Shown: positions 29,024 to 38,241 of the stretch, in pieces | Position numbering within the stretch: the first letter of the stretch is position 1 | Layout: every line of letters begins with the position of its first letter | Assembly: GCF_000980885.2 (NCBI RefSeq) | Contig: NZ_LBDA02000116.1 | Coordinates: 28,108 to 92,107 of the forward strand | Reading direction: 5' to 3' | Source: Streptomyces malaysiense | Lineage (GTDB): Bacteria > Actinomycetota > Actinomycetes > Streptomycetales > Streptomycetaceae | DNA length: 64,000 bases | The notes under the pieces: generated by a model | Database searches by the model: none | Seen by the model: the letters and a program-made list of their open reading frames with translations, nothing else | What the model was told of the DNA's origin: nothing | Position numbers and translations under genes: made by a program

Positions 29024-30859
29024 CTACGAGGTCGGTGCGACGAGCATGTGCTCCGTGCCCAGGGCGCCGGCCGGCGTGTCGGTGTACATGGTGGTCTCGC
29101 CGTCGGACCAGCGGACGACCAGGTCGTCGGTTCGCTTGTTCCCGGTGAAGTCGCCGGTGGTCATGATGTCGTCGTGGGTCCAGACCCCGTTGGGGTTCTG
29201 GACGCGGTGCTCGACGCCGAGGCCGGACGTGGTGGTGCCGGCGTAGTCGTCGAGTTCCCCGTCGGCCCAGCGGACCATGAGGTCCCACCGCCGGCTGCCG
29301 GAGAACTCTCCGCCGGTGAGGAGGGCGGCCTTCTTCCAGGTGCTGTTGGGGGCCTTGAGCCGGTGTTCCCGGCCGAAGGTGCCGGCGCCGACGTTCGTGT
29401 AGAGGCTCAGTTCCCCGTCGGACCAGCGGACGACCAGGTCGGTGACGTAGGCGGACGTGCCGAACCGGCCGGCGCTGATCTGGACGGCGTTCTTCCAGGT
29501 GCCGTTGGGTTTGACCATCCGGGTGCCGGCCCGGTTCAGGCCCTTGGCGCCGACGTCGCCGTACAGGGTGACCTCGCCGTCCGCCCAGCGGACCAGCAGG
29601 TCGAACTGGTCGGACCCGGTGAAGTCGCCCGCGGTGATGGTCCTGGCGTTCTTCCAGGTGCCGTTGGGCCCCATCAGCCGCCGCTCGGTGCCGTAGCCGC
29701 CGTGACCGTCGCCGGGGTACAGCGTGACCTCTCCGTCGGTCCGGACCACGACCAGGTCGCTGTGGCCGGTCCCCCGGAAGTCGCCGGAGGCCATGAGCCG
29801 GGCCTTCCTCCAGGTGCCCGCCGATCCGGGCAGCCAGGGGTCCCCCGTCCCCGTGTAAGGGGCCTCCTTGCCCAACTGCTGGTGAGCGGCGGCGTGCTGG
29901 AACAGGTTCTGGGCGTCCTTGCCGTAGAGCGGCGCGTACGTCACCCAGTCGTCGTCGGCGTCGTTGCCGCCGCCGTTGTATCCGCCGGTGTCGCCGATCA
30001 CCCTGCCCTTGCCCGTGGCGCTGTCGTACCCCTCGATCCACGGGCCGCCGGAGACGCCGCCGTAGAAGCCCTTGCAGGTCATGCGCATCTGCCGGAACCC
30101 TGGCAGCCGGGAGGTCGTGACGGGGCAACGGATCGGCTGATGACCGGGGTTGACGCTGCCGGAGCCGGGATAACCGATGACGGTGACCTTGTGGTCGTAG
30201 CCGCTCACGGGAGTGAAGGTGAGGGCGCCCGTGACGTCCTCCACCTTGCCGCGGCCGTTGGCACCGACCTGGGCGAAGGACAGGTCGAGGTCGGAGGCCG
30301 CCGATTTGGTGTTCGCCGTGTAGCGGGGGTCCGTGTAGACCTGGAGGACCGGGAACACGCCGAACGGCTGCTGCGCGGCGCTCTTGCCGCCGCGGTACCC
30401 GGGGACGAAGACGCGGTGCGTGGCCCTGCTCAGACCGATGCCGCAGTGCCCGGCGGTCAGCACGATGTCCTTGACGGCCGTGTGCACGACGCTGCCCGTG
30501 CAGTAGGTGTCGCCGCCGAGCGGCCTGCCGTCGAAGAAGAAGGTGCCGACCATCGGGTGGCCCGCGAAGTGCTGGGGCTCGGGCGTACCGGACGGCGGTG
30601 AGCCGTGGCCGGCGGCCGGCCGGACGGCGGCGCCGCGCCGCGGGGTGGCCGGGGCGGCGGGCGCGTCGGCCGGGACCGCGTTCTCCATTCGGTCCGCCGT
30701 CCAGTACTTCTCCTCGCCGCTGAGACTCGGCCCGTTCGGGGCCGCCGCGGGGGCCGTGGGCCGGGCGGCATGCGCCGAGGAAGCCGGGGCGGCACCGAGT
30801 ATGCCCGCGCAGAGTCCGAGCGCGAGGACCGGAACCGATCGGTAGCTGGAACGCAACAA
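29024..30859 (-). CDS. Secreted trypsin-like serine protease with five FG-GAP/VCBS repeats
   Basis: 611 residues from TTG 30859 (GGAAAG upstream), giving a signal peptide RSSYRSVPVLALGLCAGILG...SSAHA. The protease domain has the triad His in VLTAGHCGIG, Asp in SDLDLSFAQV and Ser in GGVSGGPWIEG. The C-terminal ~250 residues hold five ~50-residue repeats of the type T-A-G-D-F-T-G-[..]-D-L-L-V-R-W-A-D-G-E-V-T-L-Y, FG-GAP/VCBS-like beta-propeller blades for binding or display. A longer in-frame start at 31006 would lack a signal peptide position. It is divergent from a surface protein at 31012. Confidence 0.9.
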   Translation of the reverse strand: MLRSSYRSVPVLALGLCAGILGAAPASSAHAARPTAPAAAPNGPSLSGEEKYWTADRMENAVPADAPAAPATPRRGAAVRPAAGHGSPPSGTPEPQHFAGHPMVGTFFFDGRPLGGDTYCTGSVVHTAVKDIVLTAGHCGIGLSRATHRVFVPGYRGGKSAAQQPFGVFPVLQVYTDPRYTANTKSAASDLDLSFAQVGANGRGKVEDVTGALTFTPVSGYDHKVTVIGYPGSGSVNPGHQPIRCPVTTSRLPGFRQMRMTCKGFYGGVSGGPWIEGYDSATGKGRVIGDTGGYNGGGNDADDDWVTYAPLYGKDAQNLFQHAAAHQQLGKEAPYTGTGDPWLPGSAGTWRKARLMASGDFRGTGHSDLVVVRTDGEVTLYPGDGHGGYGTERRLMGPNGTWKNARTITAGDFTGSDQFDLLVRWADGEVTLYGDVGAKGLNRAGTRMVKPNGTWKNAVQISAGRFGTSAYVTDLVVRWSDGELSLYTNVGAGTFGREHRLKAPNSTWKKAALLTGGEFSGSRRWDLMVRWADGELDDYAGTTTSGLGVEHRVQNPNGVWTHDDIMTTGDFTGNKRTDDLVVRWSDGETTMYTDTPAGALGTEHMLVAPTS

Positions 30860-31011
30860 GGTGTCTTTCCGTCTTGGAGGAAGCCGAACGATGAGCGATA
30901 CCGGGTCGTTGAAGTCGCATATATCGCACATGTGTTCGTCACGAAGAGGATCAGCATACCGACCGGCGACGCCACCTGACACGGCGTCGGAATACAGACA
31001 GGGCACAGGCG

Positions 31012-31905
31012 TTGGACAGACTCCGCAGGGCGGCCTGGGCGGCTCTCTCCCTCCTGCTGCCCTTGTCGGCCGCCGGGCCGGCCTCGGCCTCGCCGTCGAC
31101 GCCGTCGCTCACGTACGGAAGCGTCACGTCGGTGCGGCCCGGTGACACGCTGACCGTCGACGCCCGGTCCGGCGAGGCCTCGTACGGCGACACCGTGCAC
31201 TCGTCCGCGTTCGTCGCACCGGGCAGACTGCGCATGATGGACCCGCTGCTGACCACCACCGTCACGATCGCCTGCGACGCCCGGCCCGGTACCGTACCGG
31301 TCCTGCGGCGCGGCGCCGGAGACGTGGGCCCGGACGAACATCCGCTCCGCTGGGCGCGGGTGCGCGTCCGGCCGGCCGGCGAGGCCGCGCGCCGGGCCTG
31401 TCGCGACAGGGTGAAGGAGTTGCCCACGCCCGACCTGGAGGAGCGCTGGGCTCCGAGCGACACCTGGCCCCAGTCGGAGTGGGACGTGCGGACCTTCCGG
31501 GCCGGCAGCCGCGTCACCATCACCGACAACGACGACGAGGGTGCCGACGGGGAGATCAGCCTCACCTCCCGCGCGTTCGCCGACCGCCCCGTGCTGCGCG
31601 GCGCCAGAGCCGTACTGACCGCCACGGCCACCCTCAAGTGCGGCGCCGCGCCCGGCCTTTACGTCGTCTACCGGCACGACGCCGGTCAGCGCGGTCCGGA
31701 CAGGCGATGGGCGCGCCTGCGCGTCGCCCCCGCCTCGCCCGCGAAGGCGTGCTCCACCGACCGGGCGGCGGCCCGCGCCACCGGGGCCTCCCCCACCTCC
31801 GTGCTCGCCTGGACCGCCGGCGGTGTCCTCCTCGCCGCCACGGCCGGCATGGCGCTCGTGCGCCGGGCCCGGGTCCGCCGCTTCCGGGCGGAAGGGCCGG
31901 AGTAG
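31012..31905 (+). CDS. Exported surface protein with C-terminal TM anchor
   Basis: 297 residues from TTG 31012 (AGGG about 10 nt upstream; start uncertain). A signal peptide (AAWAALSLLLPLSAAGPASA) is followed by two similar beta-rich halves (LTYGSVTSVRPGDTLTVDARSGE and RTFRAGSRVTITDNDDEGAD, each with a later Cys near a T-x-x-C motif), suggesting an internal duplication. A TM helix (SVLAWTAGGVLLAATAGMALV) and an Arg-rich tail anchor it in the membrane. No enzyme motif. It diverges from the secreted protease, and the two may share the 150-bp promoter region. Confidence 0.75.
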   Translation: MDRLRRAAWAALSLLLPLSAAGPASASPSTPSLTYGSVTSVRPGDTLTVDARSGEASYGDTVHSSAFVAPGRLRMMDPLLTTTVTIACDARPGTVPVLRRGAGDVGPDEHPLRWARVRVRPAGEAARRACRDRVKELPTPDLEERWAPSDTWPQSEWDVRTFRAGSRVTITDNDDEGADGEISLTSRAFADRPVLRGARAVLTATATLKCGAAPGLYVVYRHDAGQRGPDRRWARLRVAPASPAKACSTDRAAARATGASPTSVLAWTAGGVLLAATAGMALVRRARVRRFRAEGPE

Positions 31906-31978
31906 GGCGCACGCTCGCCCCACGACCTGGCGGAGCCCACCGGGGACGCGGTGCTCGCGCGGCCCTCGCCGTGGTGGC

Positions 31979-32443
31979 TCAGCGAGGGGTGTACGCCACC
32001 CGTTCGAAGGGCCACTCGCGCTCCAGCCAGTCCTTGACGACGCGATAGAGGTCTGCGTCGAGGGAAGCATGGCTCGCGCGCACCCAGGAGCGGACGTCGG
32101 TGACGGCGGGGTCCTGGCGGGAGCGGTAGATGTAGACGCAGCCGATGACGTCGTCCTCGGGGACCGACAGGACGGTGTAGGTGAAGCCGACGCGGCGGTC
32201 GAAGTCCTCGGCGTGCCGCCGGAGATCGTCCAGGTTGGCCTCCGGGGACATGCCCTCCGGAGGCGGCCAGGAACTGCCGGTGAAGTCGGGGCTGGCCCGG
32301 ATGTGGGCGATGCTGGAGGTCCAGGCGGCGTGATCGGCGGCGTTGTGCCGGGGGCCGAGGGGTTCCAGGCGGAAGCGGGGGGTGGCGGGCGGAGGCGGTA
32401 CGGCGAAATCGGAGGCCACGAGGGGCTGGGCGGGTGAGGTCAC
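31979..32443 (-). CDS. GNAT-family N-acetyltransferase
   Basis: 154 residues. Fits a GNAT fold: N-terminal LEPLGPRHNAADHAAWTSSI, acetyl-CoA-site strand DDVIGCVYIYRS, and C-terminal VRASHASLDADLYRVVKDWL. It transfers an acetyl group from acetyl-CoA to an unknown amine (small molecule or protein). Intact length, stand-alone, with no strong operon partner; its start lies 85 bp downstream of the MFS gene stop on the same strand, so it may be co-transcribed. Confidence 0.85.
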   Translation of the reverse strand: MTSPAQPLVASDFAVPPPPATPRFRLEPLGPRHNAADHAAWTSSIAHIRASPDFTGSSWPPPEGMSPEANLDDLRRHAEDFDRRVGFTYTVLSVPEDDVIGCVYIYRSRQDPAVTDVRSWVRASHASLDADLYRVVKDWLEREWPFERVAYTPR

Positions 32444-32528
32444 CGCGGGAGGTTACCCCCGGATCCCTCCCGGTCTCTCGCGAATATCGCCCGCGGCACG
32501 GTGCGCCGGCCCCGGACGAGGCCCCGCC

Positions 32529-33755
32529 TCACCGGGACCGAACCGCCGCCTCCCCCTCCTCCCGTCCTCGGGCCCCCGGCCTGTCCCGCCACGCCGAAGG
32601 AAGCACGAGGACGATGAGCGCCGCGGTGCAGACGAAGCCCCAGGGGTAGCCGACCTGCCGGGCGAGCACGCCGAAGCAGACGGCGCCGACGCCCATTCCG
32701 GCGTCGTAGGCGATGTTCCACAGGGCGCTCACGGTGCCGTAGCCGGAGGCGGGGACGCGGGAGTACATCAGGGTGATCGTGGAGTTCTGGGTGATGCCGA
32801 AGCCGGTGCCGAAGACGGCGACGCCGAGGACCACCGCGACGGCGCTCCGGGTGTACGCGGTGATGAACATGCCGACGGCGGACAGGGCGAGCCCGGGGAG
32901 GACCAGCCGGGACGCGCCCTTGCGGTCGCCCAGGCGGCCGGCCACCAGGCGGGCCACGGCGGCTCCGGCGGGCTGCGCGAACAGGGCCGTGGCCACCAGC
33001 CCCGCGGACGCCGAGGGCACGGCGAGCGGCAGGAAGGTCACCACGATCCCGGCGGCCAGCGCCGTGACCGCGAAGAGGACCGCGGGCCGGGATATCGCGC
33101 GATCGCGGATGCCGTCGAGGACACCGATCCGCCGTCCGGCGATGTACTCCTTCTCCGGCAGCCCGGGCAGGGAGAGGACCGGGGCCAGCGCGCACACACC
33201 GGCGGCCGCGCCGACCGGCGCGTACCCCATCTCGGAGACCAGCCAGACGCCGAGCGGCAGCCCCAGCAGCGAGGGCACACCCGAGACGACGCCGACCAAC
33301 GCCAGTCCCTCGCCCCGGCGTTCGGAGGGGATGAAGGAGGCGGTCAGCGCCCCGCCCGCGACGACGGTGAGCGCGAACCCCGCGCCGCGCAGCAGACATA
33401 CCACAGTGATCCAGGCGACCCCGGAGAACACCGTCAGCACCAGCGACGGCACCCCCATCAGCACCAGGCCCGCGCCCAGGGCGCCCCGGTGGCCGAAGCG
33501 TCCGATGAGGCGGGGTGCCACGACCTCGCCGGCGACCGTGGCCAGCATCAGGGCGCCCGTGGTCGCCCCGGCGCCGTTCCTGCCGGCCCCGGAGTGCTCG
33601 GCGTACAGCGGGACGACCGACAGCAGCAGGTAGAAGCTCGCCGACGCGCCGAACATACTGATGAAGCGCAGCAGCAGCGGACGCGACACCAGCGGGGGCC
33701 GGCCCTCGGGCCCGGTCGTCGGCGCCGGCGGATTCGGTGGATCGGTGGTGGTCAT
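32529..33755 (-). CDS. MFS transporter (drug-exporter type)
   Basis: 408 residues, about twelve TM segments, with the loop 2-3 motif LIGRFGHRGALGAG and the loop 8-9 region VAGRLGDRKGASR. Typical of DHA1-type exporters. It is divergent from a PdxR/MocR-like regulator that starts 46 bp away, so that regulator is its probable controller. Substrate unknown. Confidence 0.9.
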   Translation of the reverse strand: MTTTDPPNPPAPTTGPEGRPPLVSRPLLLRFISMFGASASFYLLLSVVPLYAEHSGAGRNGAGATTGALMLATVAGEVVAPRLIGRFGHRGALGAGLVLMGVPSLVLTVFSGVAWITVVCLLRGAGFALTVVAGGALTASFIPSERRGEGLALVGVVSGVPSLLGLPLGVWLVSEMGYAPVGAAAGVCALAPVLSLPGLPEKEYIAGRRIGVLDGIRDRAISRPAVLFAVTALAAGIVVTFLPLAVPSASAGLVATALFAQPAGAAVARLVAGRLGDRKGASRLVLPGLALSAVGMFITAYTRSAVAVVLGVAVFGTGFGITQNSTITLMYSRVPASGYGTVSALWNIAYDAGMGVGAVCFGVLARQVGYPWGFVCTAALIVLVLPSAWRDRPGARGREEGEAAVRSR

Positions 33756-33801
33756 GGACGCACCCTAGGAAGCGATCAGCTCACCGTTAAGCTCCAATTC
33801 C

Positions 33802-35217
33802 ATGTCTTCCGAGTGGTCCAATGCGTCCTCGGACCTGCTCTGCGCGATCGACCGGGACAGCGGCGAGCCCCTGCGGTCCCAGCTGGAACGCCAGGTGCGC
33901 GAGGCGATCCGCACCGGCCGGCTGCGAGTGGGCGAGCGGCTGCCGCCCTCACGCGAACTCGCGGGCACGCTCGGCCTGTCGAGGGGGCTGGTCCAGGACG
34001 CCTACGCGCAACTGCTCGCCGAGGGCTATCTGGTGGCGCGGGTGGGCTCCGGCACCCGGGTGGCCGCCGGTGCGTGCCCGCCACCCGTGCCACCGAGGCC
34101 GCGACGGCCCGCCGGGCGGCCGACGCTGCTGGCCGATTTCCGGTCGGGCGTACCGGACTTGAGCGCGTTCCCGATGCGGGACTGGCTGTGGGCGGTGCGG
34201 GAGGCGGCCCGCCGGATGCCGGCGGCCGGGCTGGACTACGGCGACCCGCGGGGCAGCGCGTCGCTGCGCGAGGTGGTCGCCGGGTACGCCCGCCGGATAC
34301 GCGCGGCGGCGGCCGACCCGGAGCACATCGTCATCTGCTCGGGGTACGCCCAGGGCCTGTCCCTGACCCTGGCCGCCCTCGCCCGCCGCGGGGTGCGCCG
34401 CGTCGCCTATGAGGATCCCGGCTCGCCCGCCTCGGTCCGGGCCGCGGCGGCCGCGGCGGGGCTGGAGGCGGTGCCCGTTCCGGTGGACCAACACGGCATG
34501 GATGTCGCGGAGTTGACGGCGACGGGTGCGCGGGCGGTCGTCGTCACGCCGGCGCACCAGTGGCCGACCGGGGTGGTGCTCGGACCCGAGCGGCGGCTGG
34601 CCCTGATCGCGTGGGCGGCCGCGCACGACGCGGTGATCGTCGAGGACGACTACGACGCCGAGTTCCGCTACGACCGCGAACCGGTCGGTGCCCTCCAGGG
34701 ACTGGCCGCCGACCGGGTGGTCTCGATAAGCACCGTCAGCAAGTCCCTGGCGCCGGCGCTGCGCATCGGCTGGCTGCTGTGCCCGCCGGCGCTCGCGGAC
34801 GCCCTGGTGTCGGTCAAGCGCGCCAGTGACCGCGGCTCGCCCGTCCTCGACCAGCTCGCGCTCGCCGGACTGATCGAGTCGGGCCGTTTCGACCGGCATC
34901 TGCGCCGGATGCGCACCACCTACGCGGCACGGCGCACCGCCCTGCTGGCGGCGCTCGCGGAACATGCCCCCGACGTCACCGTGACCGGCCTCGCCGCCGG
35001 CTTCCACGCGGTGGCCCATCTGCGGGACACCGCGGACGAAAGGGCCCTCGTGGCCGCCGCCCGCGCCCGCTCGGTCGGCCTGTACGGGATGAGCGACTTC
35101 CGTACCTCCGGAGCGACCACACCGCCCCGGCTCGTGCTCGGTTTCGGCAACGTCGGCGCACGCGCCGTCACCGCCGGGATCTCCGCGATCGGCGATCTGT
35201 TGCGGGAGCAGGGCTGA
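33802..35217 (+). CDS. MocR/PdxR-family regulator (GntR HTH fused to aminotransferase domain)
   Basis: 471 residues. An N-terminal GntR-type winged helix (LRSQLERQVREAIRTGRLRV, LPPSRELAGTLGLSRGLVQDAY, ~25-95) is fused to a fold-type I aminotransferase domain that binds PLP. Lys314 in ISTVSKSLAPALRIGW is the expected PLP Schiff-base lysine and VIVEDDYDAEFRY carries the cofactor-binding Asp. Family members sense PLP or an amino compound and control vitamin B6 or transport genes. The divergent MFS transporter, 46 bp away, is the likely target. Confidence 0.93.
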   Translation: MSSEWSNASSDLLCAIDRDSGEPLRSQLERQVREAIRTGRLRVGERLPPSRELAGTLGLSRGLVQDAYAQLLAEGYLVARVGSGTRVAAGACPPPVPPRPRRPAGRPTLLADFRSGVPDLSAFPMRDWLWAVREAARRMPAAGLDYGDPRGSASLREVVAGYARRIRAAAADPEHIVICSGYAQGLSLTLAALARRGVRRVAYEDPGSPASVRAAAAAAGLEAVPVPVDQHGMDVAELTATGARAVVVTPAHQWPTGVVLGPERRLALIAWAAAHDAVIVEDDYDAEFRYDREPVGALQGLAADRVVSISTVSKSLAPALRIGWLLCPPALADALVSVKRASDRGSPVLDQLALAGLIESGRFDRHLRRMRTTYAARRTALLAALAEHAPDVTVTGLAAGFHAVAHLRDTADERALVAAARARSVGLYGMSDFRTSGATTPPRLVLGFGNVGARAVTAGISAIGDLLREQG

Positions 35218-35443
35218 TCACGGGGTGGCGGCCCGGCCGCGCCTTCGGCCAGGAACTCGCCCGGGGGGTAGTCCAGTCGCGGCGGCCGACCGGCACGGGC
35301 GCAGGGCGGCGAACCGGTGCGCACGCCGATCCCGCGCCCGCCCGTGCGGCCGAAACCGTTCGGTGCGGGCGAGCGCCCAGGCCGCGCCCCGGCTCGTCCG
35401 TGCTGTCATGACCCGGGACGAACCGCCGGGGGAAGGAAACCAG

Positions 35444-36161
35444 ATGACGGAACGCACGAGTTACGAGCGATCTCTCGAACGAAGCCGCGCGGCTTCGAGC
35501 CGGCCGGACCGTCCGGACACCTTCACCATGGCGGGCCTCGCATGGGACCTGCTCGACGACGTCTTCGCCCCGCCCTTCTCCAGGACGACCGAGGCGGCCA
35601 TGGACGTCCTGGGCCTGACCGGCGCGGAGGCGCCCCTGCTTCGCGCCGGGGGCTCCTTCCTGGAGGTCGGCTCGGGCACCGGGATCATCGCGGTCATGGC
35701 CGCGCTCCGCGGCGCCGCCCGGGTGGTGGCCACGGACATCAACGCGCGCGCCGTGGAGAACACCCGCCGCAACGCCGGGCGCCACGGCGTCGGCGACCGG
35801 CTGAGCGCCGTACACGGCGACCTGTTCTCCGCGCTCGACACCGGCGACCGCTTCGACTGCGTGTACTGGCACTCCAACTTCGTGCTGGCCCCGGACGACT
35901 ACCGCTACCGCGGCGACCACGAGCGCGCCTACATCGACACCGGCTACCGCGCCCACGAGCGCTACCTGGTGGAGGCCCCCCTCCGGCTCACCCCCGGCGG
36001 GCAGGGCCCTCCTCCAGTTCAGCGACCGCGGCGACCTCCCACGCCTGACCGCCCTGGCCGCGGCCCACGACCGCCGGCTGGAGGTGCTGCGCCGGCACCG
36101 CTTCCCGGAGGGCACGGAGACGCTGGAGCACATCCTGCTGGAGATCCGCGTGGCGTCCTGA
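35444..36161 (+). pseudogene. SAM-dependent methyltransferase with a frameshift near the C-terminus
   Basis: From ATG 35444 (GGAAGGAAAC upstream) the protein is a class I methyltransferase: GSFLEVGSGTGIIAVMAA (SAM-binding motif I), VATDINARAVENTRRN (motif II), then FDCVYWHSNFV in place of the usual D-x-x-x-x-N-P-P. At about 36000 the frame breaks: a one-base insertion in GGCGGGCAGG would restore ALLQFSDRGDLPRLTALAAA...ILLEIRVAS and a TGA at 36159-36161. The length is 3n+1, as expected. Either a real inactivating indel or a sequencing error in a G run. Members methylate proteins or small molecules; the substrate is not predictable. Confidence 0.8.
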
Positions 36162-36274
36162 GGGCCGGGCGATCCGCGATCGCGGGAACGGCCGGGGGCC
36201 GCCGTTCCCGGTCCGGGGCCCGTGCCCCCCGTCAGGCCCGCTCCGCCGACCGGCCCGTGCCCGCTCCCCCTCCC

Positions 36275-37516
36275 TCACGCCCGCTGTCCGAGTTCCGTCC
36301 TGTCCCCGGCGAGGGCCGGCGCCGGCGCCGCGGAGACGCTCTCGCGCAGGCGGCCGAGGCCGGCGGCCGCGGTCAGCAGGGCGAGGGCGGCGGCGCCGAC
36401 CGGGAGGACGTAGCTGTTCTGGGCGCCGAAGCGTGCCACGGACCAGCCCGCGAGCGTGCTGCCGAGCGAAGAGCCGCCGAGGAGGCTGGTCACGGCCAGG
36501 GTCATGCCTTCGTTGATCTGGGAGCGCGGGATCAGCTCCTGGACCAGGCCCATGCCTGTGATCATCGTCGGTGAGGTGGCCGTGCCGGCGATGAACATCA
36601 GGGGCACGAGCGACCACAGGCCGCCCGCGAGGGTCAGCGGGAGCATCAGCACGGCCATGCCTCCGACGCCCGCCAGGAAGCGGGTGGTGCTGGAGCCGCG
36701 CGGGGTGAGCATGCCGTAGAGCAGGCCGGCGAGCGCGGAACCGACCGCCTGGAGGGCCAGCACCGGACCGGCCGAGGACCTGTGGTGCAGGGCATCGGTG
36801 AGAGCGATCGTGACCACTTCGAGGGAGCCGAACAGGGAGCCGGCGAAGAGGAAGACGAGCATCATCACTTGCAGGCCCCGGTTGGTGAGCGGGGAGCGGG
36901 CGACCGCGGGACCGGCGGGCCGGACCGGGGGTTCGGTGCCGCGCTGCAGCGAGAAGAGGACCGTGCCGCCCAGGGTCAGGACCAGCGGTGCCACCCGGCC
37001 CGCCTCGGGGGCGATGCCGGTGGCCAGCGCCACCACGATGATCGGGCCGAGGACGAAGCACGTCTCGTCCAGGACCTGTTCGAAGGAGTTGGCCGCGTGC
37101 ATGCGGTCGGCGTCGTCGCCGTAGATCTCGGCCCAGCGGGCGCGTGCCATGCCGCCGACGTTCGGCGCGGTGGCGGAAAGGATGTCGGTGACGAACAGGG
37201 TCCAGGTCGGTGCGCCGGTGGCGAGGCAGACGACCAGGGCGGCCGACATGGCCGCCGACCAGACGGCCGCGGGGACGGCCGTACGTGACTGGCCGTAGCG
37301 GTCGACGAGGCGGCCGAGCAGCGGGACGGTGATCAGGGTGGCGGCGAGGGAGGCGCCGCCCACGGCGCCGGCCAGCGCGTAGGAGTGGCGTACGGCGGCG
37401 ACCATCACCACGGTACCGACGCCGGACATGGACAGGGCGAGCCTGGCCAGGAAGCCGGTGGTGGTGAAGCCGACGCTCCCCTTGGCGGAGAACAGTCTGC
37501 GGTACGGGGCGAGCAT
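36275..37516 (-). CDS. MFS transporter
   Basis: 413 residues with twelve probable TM helices; VDRYGQSRTAVPAAVW fits the MFS loop 2-3 signature region and GTATSPTMITGMGLVQE lies in the C-terminal half. Start ATG 37516 has GGAGAGA upstream. It converges on the methyltransferase. The 260 bp upstream of its start (to 37777) show no gene. Probably an exporter; substrate unknown. Confidence 0.88.
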   Translation of the reverse strand: MLAPYRRLFSAKGSVGFTTTGFLARLALSMSGVGTVVMVAAVRHSYALAGAVGGASLAATLITVPLLGRLVDRYGQSRTAVPAAVWSAAMSAALVVCLATGAPTWTLFVTDILSATAPNVGGMARARWAEIYGDDADRMHAANSFEQVLDETCFVLGPIIVVALATGIAPEAGRVAPLVLTLGGTVLFSLQRGTEPPVRPAGPAVARSPLTNRGLQVMMLVFLFAGSLFGSLEVVTIALTDALHHRSSAGPVLALQAVGSALAGLLYGMLTPRGSSTTRFLAGVGGMAVLMLPLTLAGGLWSLVPLMFIAGTATSPTMITGMGLVQELIPRSQINEGMTLAVTSLLGGSSLGSTLAGWSVARFGAQNSYVLPVGAAALALLTAAAGLGRLRESVSAAPAPALAGDRTELGQRA

Positions 37517-37777
37517 GCGTGGTCTCTCCGTTGCGGGGCCGTGGGAAGGACGGGACGGACGGAAGGGGGCGCTGTCGCGGTCACCAGGGCGCGAAGAGGG
37601 CCCGGGAACACGGCGTCCCGATCATGAACGCCCCGCCCGAAAGCGGGAGTTGAGGATATCGACCGCTCACCGTGTGTCAGCGCCCAGGACATCCGGCCTG
37701 GCAGCCGGCGGCACGAGCGGGCCTCACCCCGCGAGCGTCCGCTGGTGACGGGACGGTGCCGGGGGGAGCGGCTTCGA

Positions 37778-38239
37778 TCAGTGCGACGGAGGGCCGGTCA
37801 CCTCCACCGCGGCCGGGCGCAGCAGGTGCGGGCCGGCGCGGTAGCCGGAGCGCAGGATCCTGGTGCAGGTCAGCTCACTTTGCTGTGGGGTCACATGGTG
37901 GACCAGGGCCACGTGCCGGCCGGGGTCGAAGGGCTCGCCCTCCTGGCCGAGGGGCTCGAGGCCCAGGGCGCCCAGCTGGGTGCGCAGGGTGTCGGCGATG
38001 TCCGCGAGGCCGGGCGTGAGGGGCTCGTGGGCGCAGGTGCGCTCGACGGCGTCCAGGACGGGCAGGAGGGTGCGCAGGACGTTGGCCGCGGCGATCTCCC
38101 GTACGGCCGCCCGGTCCCCGCGCACCCGCTTGCGGTAGTTGTCGTACTCGGCCTTCACCCGCTGGAGGTCGGCCGTGCGCTCCCGGACCAGGCACCGCAG
38201 CCGCGCGGGGTCCGCGTCCGGGAGCCGGCCCTCGTCCAT
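37778..38239 (-). CDS. grpE: GrpE-like nucleotide exchange factor
   Basis: 153 residues, shorter than housekeeping GrpE (~200). A coiled-coil-forming helix (RERTADLQRVKAEYDNYRKRVRGDRA) and the beta domain signature (LGLEPLGQEGEPFDPGRHVALVHH, then RILRSGYRAGPHLLRPAAVEV) are present. The N-terminal acidic extension is reduced. It exchanges ADP for ATP on DnaK. It follows dnaK with a 2-bp gap, an accessory dnaK-grpE pair distinct from the usual dnaK-grpE-dnaJ-hspR operon, with no dnaJ or hspR here. Confidence 0.9.
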   Translation of the reverse strand: MDEGRLPDADPARLRCLVRERTADLQRVKAEYDNYRKRVRGDRAAVREIAAANVLRTLLPVLDAVERTCAHEPLTPGLADIADTLRTQLGALGLEPLGQEGEPFDPGRHVALVHHVTPQQSELTCTRILRSGYRAGPHLLRPAAVEVTGPPSH

Positions 38240-38241
38240 CG

